A stretch of 64,000 nt of DNA, from assembly GCF_902497555.1 (NCBI RefSeq), contig NZ_CABVGP010000001.1:1116001-1180000 (forward strand). Direction: 5' to 3'. The first letter of the stretch is position 1. The number at the start of each line of letters is the position of its first letter. Shown here piece after piece: positions 1-8,351 of the stretch. A program made the position numbers and the translations under genes. Source of the stretch: Amycolatopsis camponoti. Lineage in GTDB: Bacteria > Actinomycetota > Actinomycetes > Mycobacteriales > Pseudonocardiaceae. The notes below the pieces were generated by a model that saw only the letters and a list, made by a program, of their open reading frames with translations, was not told the origin of the DNA and did not search any database.

Positions 1-2642
1 AAACTCGAACAAGGCCTCGCATCAGGATCCTTCGCCCCGTTGGGCACCCAGCGCACGTTCGCGAACGACGCCTGGAACGCGGCGTCCGTGTACACCAGGA
101 ACGGGGTGTTGATGTGCTCGAAGTCCAGCCCGTTGTTGAAGCAGGACAACGGGATCTTCACCGTCGTCTTCGGGCCGCCCGCCAGGTCGGTGAACAGCTT
201 CGTCGCGTTCACCTCCGAGAAGCACGGGTAGACGCAGTGCATGCTGATCACCGTCCGGTTGACCGGCGCCTGCTGCACCGTCGTGTCGAACTCCAGCGCC
301 CCGTCCGCGTTCAGGTAGCTGCGCAGGTCGTTCGTGCCCGCCGTGTTCTGCATGTAGAGCTGGGCCGCTCCGGTACCCGTCCAGGTCGCCTTCAGGCCGT
401 CGCCCTGCACGTTGACGTCCGTCGGGACCGTGTTGATCTCCGGGTGGTCGGCCGTGCCGTCCGGGCCGATCACGGTGCCGCCCCAGTTCGAAGCCGAACC
501 GATCTGGCTGGTGTACGGCGGCACGTCGGTGCGGTCGTAGATCGACAGGTCCTCGGTCGCCGTCCCGCCGCCGCCGGTGGAGCCGCAGGCCGCCGGGCCG
601 GGGGTCTCGTCCAGTTGGCCGATCGTGACGCGCTGGCCGCTCTTCAGGCCGTAGCCCAGCTTGAACAGCGGGTCGTAGTCCGGGGACCACGGGTTGAGCG
701 GCGACTGGCACGCGCTCTTCGGCCACGAGTACGACAGCGTGCCCTGGTAGCCGGTGCCGTCCTTGCCCTTGACCAGCATGTCGGCGACGCCGCCGCCCTC
801 GGTGCCGGGCAGCCAGGCCGCGACGAACGCGTCCGAGCGGTTGATCTCCTTGTTCATGTACAGCGGGCGGCCGCCGACGTAGACGGTGACGACCGGGGTG
901 CCCTTGCCGCTGACCTTGTCCAGCACGGCCAGGTCCTCGGGGTAGAGCTTCGAGGCCTCCAGCGTCTTGCGGGTCAGGTCGCCGACGCCCTCGGCGTACG
1001 GCGTCTCACCGATGACGGCGATGACGGCGTCGTAGCCCTTCGGGTCCACGCTGCCGGTGGCGTCGAACGTGACGTTCGCGTCGCCGAGGTCCTGCTTGAT
1101 GCCGGTCAGGATCGAGGTGGCGTTCGGGAAGTCGGCGTTGGTGTTGCCGGTGCCCTGCCAGCTCAGCGTCCAGCCGCCGGTCTGGTTCTGGATGCTGTCG
1201 GCGCTCTTGCCGACCACCAGGACCTTCGACTTCGGCTTGAGCGGCAGCACGTTGCCGTTGTTCTTCAGCAGCGTCTGCGACGAGCGGGCCGCGTCACGGG
1301 CCAGCCAGTTGTCCTTGAGCGCCTCGTCGGAGTTCGCGTAGGAGCGGTCGGACGGCTTCTGCGACTCGAACAGGCCGTCACGGAGCTTGACGCGCAGGAT
1401 GCGGGTCACGGCGTCGTCGATCCGCGCCATCGGGATCTGGCCGTTCTGCACCTGGGCGACGGTGTTGGTGATGAACGCCTTCCAGTCGGCGGGCACCATC
1501 ACGATGTCGACGCCGGCGTTGATCGCCTGCGGGCACGAGGAGTTCGTGCAGCCGGTGACCTGGCCGATGCCGTTCCAGTCCGACACGACGAGGCCGTCGA
1601 AGCCCATCTTGCCCTTGAGGATCTGGTTGAGCGCCTTGTCGCTGCCGTGCAGCTTGCCCTCGTTGATGCCGAGGTCGGCGTTGGTCCAGCTGTTGAACGA
1701 CACCATGACGGTCTGGGTGCCGGCGGCGAGCGCGCCGTAGTAGCCCTGGCCGTGGATGTTGATCATGTCGGCCTCGGACGAGGGGTTGACGCCCTGGTCC
1801 TGGCCCTTGATCGTGCCGCCGTCGCCGATGAAGTGCTTGGCGGTGGCGATCACGCCGTTGTAGCCGATGCGCTTGGTGGCGCCGTCCTGGAGGCCGTCGA
1901 TGGCTTCGAAGCCGTAGGAGCGCGTGATGCGCGGGTCCTCGGAGAAGCCTTCGTAGGTGCGGCCCCAGCGGTCGTCCTGGACGACGGCGAGGGTGGGCGA
2001 GAAGGCCCAGTCCTGGCCGGTGGCGCGGATCTGCCGGGCGGTCGCGCCGGCGATGTCGCGCACCAGGCACGGGTCGTGCGCGGCGCCGAGCCCGATGTTG
2101 TGGGGGAACACGGTCGCGCCGTAGACGTTGTTGTTGCCGTGCACCGCGTCGATGCCCCAGAGGACGGGGATCTTCGTGCGGCTGGTCTTGGAGGCGTTCC
2201 AGTAGGCGTCGGCGAGGTTCAGCCAGTCCTGCTGGGTGGCGTGCTTGTTGCCGCCGGGCCACGCGCCGCCGCCGTTGAGGACCGTGCCGATGGCGTACTG
2301 GCGGACCTCGTCGGGGGTGATCGAGGTGATCTCGGGCTGCGTCATCTGCCCGACCTTCTCCTCGAGGGTCATGCCCTTGAGGATCTGGGCGATGCGCGCC
2401 TCGTCGTCGGCCTTGCCCTTGAACCGGCTGTCGACCTTGGGCCAGTCCGCCAGGGTCGGCAGGGTGTTCTCGATCTTGGCGCAGCCGTTCTTGTCCTTGG
2501 CGGGCTGGCCGATGACGGGCTGGGCCGGTGCGTCTGCTTGGGCCGGCGTCGCGGTGGCGACCCCGCCCAGCAGGCTCAGGCTCATCAAGGTGACGAGCGA
2601 ACTTCGACGCGCACGGGACCACGCGCGTGATCTTCTGGCCAT
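1..2642 (-). CDS. Secreted GH3 beta-glucosidase / glucan hydrolase (3' end outside window)
   Basis: This is an exported glycoside hydrolase family 3 enzyme that should release glucose from beta-glucans or cello-oligosaccharides. At least 880 codons are present and no stop is reached before base 1, so it runs off the left edge. Residues 1-36 form a signal peptide: an Arg-rich start, a Leu-rich core and an AQA-type cleavage region. The GH3 barrel carries KHFIGDGGT and VVSDWNGIG, the latter holding the nucleophile Asp at about residue 355. The beta-sandwich domain follows, and then a C-terminal carbohydrate-binding-like region as in ExoP-type enzymes. An in-frame ATG at 2654 is an alternative start; the start at 2642 puts the Arg-rich signal first. 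No neighbour points to a specific substrate. Confidence 0.9.
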   Translation of the reverse strand, partial: MARRSRAWSRARRSSLVTLMSLSLLGGVATATPAQADAPAQPVIGQPAKDKNGCAKIENTLPTLADWPKVDSRFKGKADDEARIAQILKGMTLEEKVGQMTQPEITSITPDEVRQYAIGTVLNGGGAWPGGNKHATQQDWLNLADAYWNASKTSRTKIPVLWGIDAVHGNNNVYGATVFPHNIGLGAAHDPCLVRDIAGATARQIRATGQDWAFSPTLAVVQDDRWGRTYEGFSEDPRITRSYGFEAIDGLQDGATKRIGYNGVIATAKHFIGDGGTIKGQDQGVNPSSEADMINIHGQGYYGALAAGTQTVMVSFNSWTNADLGINEGKLHGSDKALNQILKGKMGFDGLVVSDWNGIGQVTGCTNSSCPQAINAGVDIVMVPADWKAFITNTVAQVQNGQIPMARIDDAVTRILRVKLRDGLFESQKPSDRSYANSDEALKDNWLARDAARSSQTLLKNNGNVLPLKPKSKVLVVGKSADSIQNQTGGWTLSWQGTGNTNADFPNATSILTGIKQDLGDANVTFDATGSVDPKGYDAVIAVIGETPYAEGVGDLTRKTLEASKLYPEDLAVLDKVSGKGTPVVTVYVGGRPLYMNKEINRSDAFVAAWLPGTEGGGVADMLVKGKDGTGYQGTLSYSWPKSACQSPLNPWSPDYDPLFKLGYGLKSGQRVTIGQLDETPGPAACGSTGGGGTATEDLSIYDRTDVPPYTSQIGSASNWGGTVIGPDGTADHPEINTVPTDVNVQGDGLKATWTGTGAAQLYMQNTAGTNDLRSYLNADGALEFDTTVQQAPVNRTVISMHCVYPCFSEVNATKLFTDLAGGPKTTVKIPLSCFNNGLDFEHINTPFLVYTDAAFQASFANVRWVPNGAKDPDARPCSS

Positions 2643-2727
2643 GGTCTGGTCCATTCTGCGGTGAACGGCGGCGGACCGGCCGATCCTCACCGGGCGAAGG
2701 GGACGGCGTCAATAGGTTTCGAGCTGG

Positions 2728-2748
2728 TTATTTCTCGACATAAAATAA
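2728..2748. promoter_or_regulatory. AT-rich dyad in the GH3 promoter region
   Basis: The 231 bases between the regulator at 2874 and the GH3 start contain a strikingly AT-rich patch. In it TTATTT (2728-2733) and AAATAA (2743-2748) form an inverted repeat around 9 bases. It lies about 90 bases upstream of the GH3 start, so it is a candidate promoter or operator. I see no CebR-type (TGGGAGCGCTCCCA) site here. The assignment is inferred from position and symmetry alone. Confidence 0.35.
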
Positions 2749-2873
2749 GAGTCGCCCGGAGGGCGGCCACGCCTAGCCGGTGCGCCGGTGAAGGTCAAGG
2801 GCACTGCCGGGCAAGGGTTTTGCCTCGCCGTCGGCGAGGTGCGTCCGTGCGGGTGATCCCGGCGGCGTCCGGC

Positions 2874-3407
2874 TCAGTGCAGGACCGAGCCCGGCAGTTC
2901 CTCGAAGATCAGCCAGGTCCGCGTCGACCGCACACCCTCCAGTGCCTGCAGCCGCTCCAGGACCACGTCGCGCAGTGTCGTGTTGTCCGGCGTCCGGACC
3001 AGCAGCAGGATGTCGAAGTCGCCGCCCACCAGGGTCACGTGGTCGACGTACGGGATCTTGTGCAGGTCGGTCGCCATCGTGCGCCACGACGTCTGCTCCA
3101 CCGTCACCATGATGTACGCCGACGTGCCCAGGCCCGCCCGGCGCGGGTCGATCCGCGCGCCGAAGCCGGTGATCACGCCCTCCGCCATCAGGCGTTCCAG
3201 CCGCGTGTACGCGTTCGTGCGCGAGATGTGCAGCTTCTCCGCCAGCGCCCGGATCGCCAGACGGCCGTCCGCGGACAGCTCCGCCAGCATCGCCCGGTCG
3301 ACCTCGTCGAGCGCCGGGACCGTTCGTCCCGTGAGGCCGCCGCCGGTCGAGGCCGTGAAGGACGTTTGGTCAGCGACTGGCTCCGAAAAAGACCCTTTGT
3401 CGCTCAT
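2874..3407 (-). CDS. bkdR: Lrp/AsnC-family transcriptional regulator, BkdR-like
   Basis: This is a 177-residue Lrp/AsnC regulator. After a variable 30-residue N-terminal tail, residues 34-85 form the AsnC-type winged helix-turn-helix (LDEVDRAMLAELSADGR, then the ISRTNAYTRLERL recognition helix). Residues 95-170 form the ligand-sensing RAM domain (VGGDFDILLLV). It is transcribed away from the branched-chain oxoacid dehydrogenase operon, with 77 bases between them. In Streptomyces the same layout is bkdR next to bkdABC, where the Lrp-like protein responds to branched-chain amino acids. The family is clear; the role is inferred from position. Confidence 0.85.
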   Translation of the reverse strand: MSDKGSFSEPVADQTSFTASTGGGLTGRTVPALDEVDRAMLAELSADGRLAIRALAEKLHISRTNAYTRLERLMAEGVITGFGARIDPRRAGLGTSAYIMVTVEQTSWRTMATDLHKIPYVDHVTLVGGDFDILLLVRTPDNTTLRDVVLERLQALEGVRSTRTWLIFEELPGSVLH

Positions 3408-3484
3408 TTCGCGGAACCCTTGAACACACGACCATCAAGAACGACCATCTGAGCATCATATGTCTGCGAGAGGTGGTGTGCGTC
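3408..3484. promoter_or_regulatory. Divergent bkdR/bkdA promoter region
   Basis: This 77-base spacer separates the regulator from the operon it probably controls. It contains GACCATC at 3430-3436 and again at 3443-3449, 13 bases apart, followed by GAGCATC at 3451-3457. Such loosely repeated half-sites would suit Lrp-type proteins, which bind arrays. A GAGAGG ribosome site (3468-3473) precedes bkdA. The operator role is inferred. Confidence 0.4.
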
Positions 3485-4555
3485 ATGGCCACGGAGACCC
3501 TGCTGCCGTCCGGGTCGCCGGTGCGGTTCGTCGCCGAGGACGGAACGCGCGTCGACCAGCACGGCGAGTACGCCGAACCCACCAAGGACCGGCTGAAAGC
3601 CGCCTACCGGCTGATGGTCCTGGGCCGCCGGTTCGACGTCCAGGCGACCGCCCTCACCAAGCAGGGCCGCCTCGCCGTCTACCCCTCCAGCGCCGGCCAG
3701 GAGGCCTGCCAGGTCGCCGCCGCGCTCGCCCTCCGGGACGACGACTGGCTCTTCCCCACCTACCGCGACTCGGTCGCTCTCGTCGCGCGCGGCCTGAAGC
3801 CCGGCGAAGTCCTGACGCTGCTTCGCGGCGACGCGCACTGCGGCTACAACCCCGCCGAGACGCGCGTAGCGCCCCAGTGCACTCCGCTCGCGACGCAGAC
3901 CCTGCACGCCACCGGTCTCGCGCACGCGATGCAGCGACGCGGTGAAGACGCCGTCGCGCTCGCGCTCATCGGGGACGGCGCCACCAGCGAAGGCGACTTC
4001 CACGAGGCGCTCAACTTCGCCGCCGTCTTCAAGGCACCCGTGGTGTTCTTCGTGCAGAACAACGGCTACGCGATCTCCGTCCCCTTCGAGAAGCAGAGCG
4101 CCGCGCCCGCGCTGGCGTACAAGGGCATCGGCTACGGCATGCGCTCGGAGCAGGTCGACGGCAACGACGCCGTCGCGGTCCTCGCCGTCCTCGACGACGC
4201 CGTGAAGCACGCCCGCGAAGGCAAGGGCCCGGTCCTCGTCGAGGCCCACACCTACCGCATCGACGCCCACACCAACGCCGACGACGCCACCCGCTACCGC
4301 GACGCGGACGAAGTCGCGAAGTGGCGCGAAGCGGACCCGCTCGAGCGGCTCGGGACCTACCTGGAAGACGACCTGACCGAAGACGACGTCGAGCGATTCC
4401 GAGCCGAAGCCGAAGAGTTCGCCCAGTCCGTCCGCGACACCCTGAACGCCGACGCCGAGCTCGACCCGATGTCCCTGTTCGACCACGTCTACGCCGAGCC
4501 GACCCGCCAGCTGCAGCGCCAGCGGGCCATGGTCGCGGCCGAGCTGGAGGCCTGA
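3485..4555 (+). CDS. bkdA: Branched-chain 2-oxoacid dehydrogenase E1 component, alpha subunit
   Basis: This is the thiamine diphosphate-binding alpha subunit (356 residues) of a 2-oxoacid dehydrogenase. It should decarboxylate the branched-chain oxoacids from Val, Leu and Ile, supplying acyl-CoA starters for branched fatty acids. The cofactor motif runs from GDGATSEGDFHEA (about 163) to QNNGYAIS (about 191). A conserved PTYRDSVAL loop is also present. Two in-frame GTG codons lie just upstream (3473, 3476). ATG 3485 is preferred because the GAGAGG at 3468 is too close to those. Its stop overlaps the bkdB start as TGATG, so the two are translationally coupled. Pyruvate dehydrogenase is the alternative reading; the Lrp neighbour favours branched-chain substrates. 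Confidence 0.88.
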   Translation: MATETLLPSGSPVRFVAEDGTRVDQHGEYAEPTKDRLKAAYRLMVLGRRFDVQATALTKQGRLAVYPSSAGQEACQVAAALALRDDDWLFPTYRDSVALVARGLKPGEVLTLLRGDAHCGYNPAETRVAPQCTPLATQTLHATGLAHAMQRRGEDAVALALIGDGATSEGDFHEALNFAAVFKAPVVFFVQNNGYAISVPFEKQSAAPALAYKGIGYGMRSEQVDGNDAVAVLAVLDDAVKHAREGKGPVLVEAHTYRIDAHTNADDATRYRDADEVAKWREADPLERLGTYLEDDLTEDDVERFRAEAEEFAQSVRDTLNADAELDPMSLFDHVYAEPTRQLQRQRAMVAAELEA

Positions 4556-5550
4556 TGACGACCACGATGGCGCAGGCGCTCAACGCCGCCCTGCGGGACG
4601 CGCTCAAGGACGACGACCGGGTGCTCGTGTTCGGCGAGGACGTCGGCACGCTCGGCGGCGTCTTCCGGGTCACCGACGGCATCACCGCCGACTTCGGCGA
4701 GGACCGCTGCTTCGACACGCCCCTGGCCGAGTCCGGCATCGTCGGGTTCGCGGTCGGGATGGCGATGGGCGGGTTCCGCCCGGTCGTCGAGATGCAGTTC
4801 GACGCCTTCGCCTACCCCGCGTTCGAGCAGATCACCTCGCACGTGGCGAAGCTGCGCAACCGCACCCGCGGCGCGCTCTCGCTGCCGATGGTCATCCGGA
4901 TTCCCTACGCCGGCGGCATCGGCGGCGTCGAGCACCACTGCGACTCCAGCGAGGCCTACTACACGCACACGCCGGGCCTGCGCGTCGTCACGCCGGGCAC
5001 CGCGCAGGACGCCTACGACCTGCTCCGCGACGCCATCCAGTCGCCGGACCCGGTCGTCTTCCTCGAGCCGAAGGCCCGCTACTGGTCCGGCGAAGAGGTG
5101 AGCTTCACCCGCAGCGGCCCGGCCATGGACCGGGCCGTCGTCCGGCGCCAGGGCAAGGACGTCACGCTCATCGCGTACGGCCCGATGGTCGCCACGGCGC
5201 TGGAGACCGCCGAAGCCGCGACGGCCGAAGGCTGGGACGTCGAGGTCGTCGACCTGCGTTCCTTGAGCCCGTTCGACGACGAGACCGTGACGGCGTCCGT
5301 GCGCCGCACCGGGCGGGCCGTCGTCGTCCACGAGGCCGCCGGCTTCGGCGGCTACGGCGCCGAGGTCGTCGCGCGCGTCACCGAGCAGTGCTTCCACCAG
5401 CTGCACGCGCCGGTGCTGCGCGTGACCGGGCTCGACATCCCGTACCCGGCGCCGAAGCTCGAGCGCCACACGCTGCCCGACGTCGACCGGATCCTCGACA
5501 CGATCGCGCGCCTGCAGTGGGCCGACACCCCGGTGGTGGCCGGTGCCTGA
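4555..5550 (+). CDS. bkdB: Branched-chain 2-oxoacid dehydrogenase E1 component, beta subunit
   Basis: This 331-residue transketolase-type beta subunit pairs with BkdA to form the E1 alpha2beta2 decarboxylase. It starts MTTTMAQALNAALRD and shows the family's FGEDVG motif and PLAESGIVGFAVGMAMGG segment, with YAGGIGGVEHHCDSSEAYYTHTPGL in the middle (named here by its ends, YAGGIGG and HTPGL). The C-terminal transketolase domain carries HEAAGFGGYGAEV. The ATG at 4555 overlaps the bkdA stop by one base. The 3' end overlaps bkdC by eight bases, so the three genes form one coupled operon. Confidence 0.9.
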   Translation: MTTTMAQALNAALRDALKDDDRVLVFGEDVGTLGGVFRVTDGITADFGEDRCFDTPLAESGIVGFAVGMAMGGFRPVVEMQFDAFAYPAFEQITSHVAKLRNRTRGALSLPMVIRIPYAGGIGGVEHHCDSSEAYYTHTPGLRVVTPGTAQDAYDLLRDAIQSPDPVVFLEPKARYWSGEEVSFTRSGPAMDRAVVRRQGKDVTLIAYGPMVATALETAEAATAEGWDVEVVDLRSLSPFDDETVTASVRRTGRAVVVHEAAGFGGYGAEVVARVTEQCFHQLHAPVLRVTGLDIPYPAPKLERHTLPDVDRILDTIARLQWADTPVVAGA

Positions 5551-6718
5551 CTTCCTGCTGCCGGACCTCGGCGAGGGCCTGACCGAGGCGGCCATCCTCA
5601 ATTGGCACGTCGCGATCGGCGACACGGTCAAGGTCGACCAGATCGTCGTCGAGGTCGAGACGGCGAAGGCCGCCGTCGAGGTGCCGGTGCCCTTCGCCGG
5701 TGTCGTGTCCGCGCTGCACGGCGAGCCGGGGCAGCTGCTGCCGGTCGGCGCGCCGCTGCTGTCCGTCGGCGGGTTCGCCGAGCCCGGCGTCACGACGTCG
5801 TCCGGGAGCGGCAACGTCCTCATCGGCTACGGCACCGCGCCCACGACCCGCCGCAAACGCGTCCGCCGCGTCGAAGCGCCTGCTCCGAAGGCCAAGGCGC
5901 CCGGCGTGATCTCGCCGTTCGTCCGGAAGCTGGCTTCGGACAACGGGATCGACCTCGCGAAGGTCGCCGCGACCGGTCCGGACGGGATCATCCGCCGCGC
6001 CGACGTCGAGGCGGCGCTCAAGAAGCCCGTCGCGAAGGGCAAGCGCATCCCATTGACCGGCGTGCGCAAGGCCGTCGCCGACAAGCTCACGACGTCCCGG
6101 CGCGAGATCCCCGAAGCGACGGTGTGGGTCGACGTCGACGCGTCCGAGCTGGTCGCCGCGCGGGCGGCCCTGAACGCCAAGACGGACCGGCCGGTGAGCC
6201 TGCTCGGGCTGATCGCGCGGTTCGCCGTCGCGGGGCTCAAGAAGTACCCGGAGCTGAACTCGCGCGTCGAGGGCGACGAGATCGTGCTGCTCGACGAGAT
6301 CCACCTCGGGTTCGCCGCGCAGACCGACCGCGGGCTGGTCGTGCCGGTCGTGCGGGACGCCGGCGCGCTGTCGACCCGGGACCTTTCGGCGGCGATCGGC
6401 GACCGCGCTCGCACCGCGCGCGACGGCAAGCTCGCGCCCGCGGACCTCACCGGCGGCACGTTCACCGTGAACAACTACGGCGTCTTCGGCGTCGACGGCT
6501 CGGCCGCGATCATCAACCACCCCGAGGCCGCGATCCTCGGCATCGGCCGGATCATCGACCGGCCGTGGGTGGTCGGCGGCACGCTGGCCGTGCGGAAGGT
6601 CTGCGAGCTGACGCTGGCCTTCGACCACCGCGTCTGCGACGGCGGCACGGCGGGCGGGTTCCTGCGGTTCGTCGCGGACTGCGTCGAAGCGCCGGTCACG
6701 GCCTTGGGCGACCTGTAA
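5543..6718 (+). CDS. bkdC: Branched-chain 2-oxoacid dehydrogenase E2, dihydrolipoamide acyltransferase
   Basis: This is the 391-residue E2 core enzyme, which carries the acyl group from E1 to CoA on a lipoyl arm. It has one lipoyl domain (residues 1-76; Lys42 in VETAKAAVEV is the lipoylation site). A short linker leads to the E1/E3-binding domain (about 113-150, SPFVRKLASDNGIDL). The catalytic domain ends with DHRVCDGG, giving His362 and Asp366 of the HxxxDG motif. It starts at GTG 5543 inside bkdB. No E3 (lipoamide dehydrogenase) gene follows, which is usual because E3 is commonly shared and encoded elsewhere. Confidence 0.92.
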   Translation: MPDFLLPDLGEGLTEAAILNWHVAIGDTVKVDQIVVEVETAKAAVEVPVPFAGVVSALHGEPGQLLPVGAPLLSVGGFAEPGVTTSSGSGNVLIGYGTAPTTRRKRVRRVEAPAPKAKAPGVISPFVRKLASDNGIDLAKVAATGPDGIIRRADVEAALKKPVAKGKRIPLTGVRKAVADKLTTSRREIPEATVWVDVDASELVAARAALNAKTDRPVSLLGLIARFAVAGLKKYPELNSRVEGDEIVLLDEIHLGFAAQTDRGLVVPVVRDAGALSTRDLSAAIGDRARTARDGKLAPADLTGGTFTVNNYGVFGVDGSAAIINHPEAAILGIGRIIDRPWVVGGTLAVRKVCELTLAFDHRVCDGGTAGGFLRFVADCVEAPVTALGDL

Positions 6719-6742
6719 CGACTCACCGCGCGCAGTGAGTCG
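6719..6742 (+). terminator. Hairpin after the bkd operon
   Basis: CGACTCAC (6719-6726) and GTGAGTCG (6735-6742) form a perfect 8-bp stem with an 8-base loop. It begins directly after the bkdC TAA. There is no T-run, as is common for terminators in GC-rich actinobacteria. Confidence 0.65.
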
Positions 6743-6774
6743 GATGTGACGGTCGTGGCACTTAAAGTGTTCGC

Positions 6775-7323
6775 GTGACGACTCCAGCCCAGCACGACCG
6801 GGACCAGGCGGAAGCACGCGTGGGCCGGCTCAAGCAGGACCTGCGCGGCGGGCTGGCGACCCCGCCCGCCGACGTCGAGGCGATGGACGAGCTCGTCGCG
6901 ACGGCCCACCGGCTGCTCGACTCCGAGCTGGCGTTCGAGGAGGCCAGGCACCGGCTCGCGAACGCCGAGCTCGAGTCGCGGCACGCGGCGACGCAGCGCG
7001 CGGTCGTCTACTTCGCGGCCGCGCCGGTGCTGGTGCCGCTGGCCGCCGCGGCGCTGGTGCTGTTCGACGTGCTGTCGCCGGTGTGGCTGCTCGCCCTCGT
7101 CCCGCTGTTCGCGGCGGGCCTGTGGATCGGCTTCGGGCCGGTCCGGCGGGTCGGCGACGTCATCCGCGAGCGGACGCGGGCGGCGTGGGCGGGCAGCGGC
7201 ACGGCCGGGGTGCTGGTGGGCGCGCTGATCCCGTGGCCGGGGACGGTCGTCTGCACGATCCTGGTGGCGCTGGGCGTCGCGGGCACGTGCGGGCTGCTGT
7301 GGCGGGAAAGCCGGATCCCGTGA
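6775..7323 (+). CDS. Membrane protein with N-terminal coiled coil, function unknown
   Basis: I do not recognise this 182-residue protein. Residues 1-75 are charged and helix-forming (HDRDQAEARVGRLKQDL, then EEARHRLANAELESRH), consistent with a coiled coil. Residues 80-125 contain two closely spaced hydrophobic helices. Another hydrophobic stretch lies near the C-terminus (LVGALIPWPGTVVCTILVAL). It starts at GTG 6775 and its last bases overlap the next gene as GTGA. The two are therefore an operon, probably encoding a membrane anchor and a cytoplasmic coiled-coil partner. That partnership is inferred. Confidence 0.7.
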   Translation: MTTPAQHDRDQAEARVGRLKQDLRGGLATPPADVEAMDELVATAHRLLDSELAFEEARHRLANAELESRHAATQRAVVYFAAAPVLVPLAAAALVLFDVLSPVWLLALVPLFAAGLWIGFGPVRRVGDVIRERTRAAWAGSGTAGVLVGALIPWPGTVVCTILVALGVAGTCGLLWRESRIP

Positions 7324-8306
7324 GCCACGGCTACGCGACCTACGGCGACGATCCCGAGTTCACGCAGGAGTACGAGGAGCCCGCCGACTCGACGCGGCGC
7401 GACCTCGACGAGCTGTTCGCTGCGGTCGACGGCCTGCGCGCGGCCGCCGAGGAGTCCGACGACCGCCTGCGCCGCGAAGTGGCCGACCTGACCGAGCGGC
7501 TCGAGCGCGGCGGCGGGCACCGGCAGGAGGACCGCATCGACCTGCTGGGCCGGCAGCTGGACCGGCTGCAGCAGCAGGTGCAGGCCCTGGAGCGCGCGGT
7601 GCGCGTGGCCGACGGCGTACCCCAGCTGAACCTCGACGACGTCGGCGCGGAGACCCGGGCGCTCGCGAAGGAGGCGGCCCGCTGGGACGACCTGCACAAG
7701 GAGCTGGTGACGAAGGAGCAGCGCGCCCGGCACTCGGCGGAGATCACGCGGCTTTCTTCGGTGCAGGCGGCCTTGTCCCGCTGCGATGCCGATCTGCTGG
7801 AGGTGATGCGCGTCCTGGCGTCGACAGATCGTGGTTCGCGCGCTCGCGGTGATGCGGAGTCGTCGTTGCGGGCGTTGTCGACGCGGCGCCGGACGCTGCT
7901 GGACGAGGAGATCCCGGCGGCGATCGCGGCAGCGGACCAGGCCCGCCTGGCGTTGCGCGAGGCGGACGCGGTCGAGGCGCGGATCGTGCCCCAGCTGGAG
8001 CGCGCCGAGCGAGCGTGGCACGACCTGCAGGTCCGGCTCCGGACCCGGATCACGGACGCGCTGGGGTCGAACGCCCTGCTGCCGACGTGGTTCGGGCACG
8101 CGCTCGGTGTGTCACCCCCGACGGGCGCTTCGGGAGACGCGTGGATCCGGACCGCGGCGTCCGTGCTGGCTTACCGGGTGACGTTCGGGATCAAGGACCC
8201 GGCGCTGCCGCTGGGCCCGCCGGCGGGCGAGGACGCGGACACGACCGAGCGTCGCTGGACCTGGCGGGCGAGGCTGGAATCGGACTTGGACGAGCTGGCC
8301 CTCTAG
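7320..8306 (+). CDS. Coiled-coil protein, function unknown
   Basis: This 328-residue soluble protein is unrecognised. It opens with an acidic Tyr-rich stretch (HGYATYGDDPEFTQEYEEP). Two long heptad-rich regions follow (about 25-105 and 130-240), full of Glu, Arg, Leu and Gln. A less helical C-terminal domain contains Trp residues (LPTWFGHALGVSP, WTWRARLESDLDELAL). The GTG start at 7320 overlaps the upstream stop by four bases. That supports co-translation with the membrane protein at 6775. There is no signal peptide or catalytic motif. A scaffold or cell-shape role is possible but not shown. Confidence 0.7.
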   Translation: MSHGYATYGDDPEFTQEYEEPADSTRRDLDELFAAVDGLRAAAEESDDRLRREVADLTERLERGGGHRQEDRIDLLGRQLDRLQQQVQALERAVRVADGVPQLNLDDVGAETRALAKEAARWDDLHKELVTKEQRARHSAEITRLSSVQAALSRCDADLLEVMRVLASTDRGSRARGDAESSLRALSTRRRTLLDEEIPAAIAAADQARLALREADAVEARIVPQLERAERAWHDLQVRLRTRITDALGSNALLPTWFGHALGVSPPTGASGDAWIRTAASVLAYRVTFGIKDPALPLGPPAGEDADTTERRWTWRARLESDLDELAL

Positions 8307-8351
8307 CCGATTCCGCACCAGCCGGTGACGGTGATGAACTACGTTTCGATC

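Noticed and set aside
3485..6718. Incomplete 2-oxoacid dehydrogenase operon because E3 is missing
   Set aside because: Absence of E3 is normal for actinobacterial bkd operons, where E3 is shared and encoded elsewhere.
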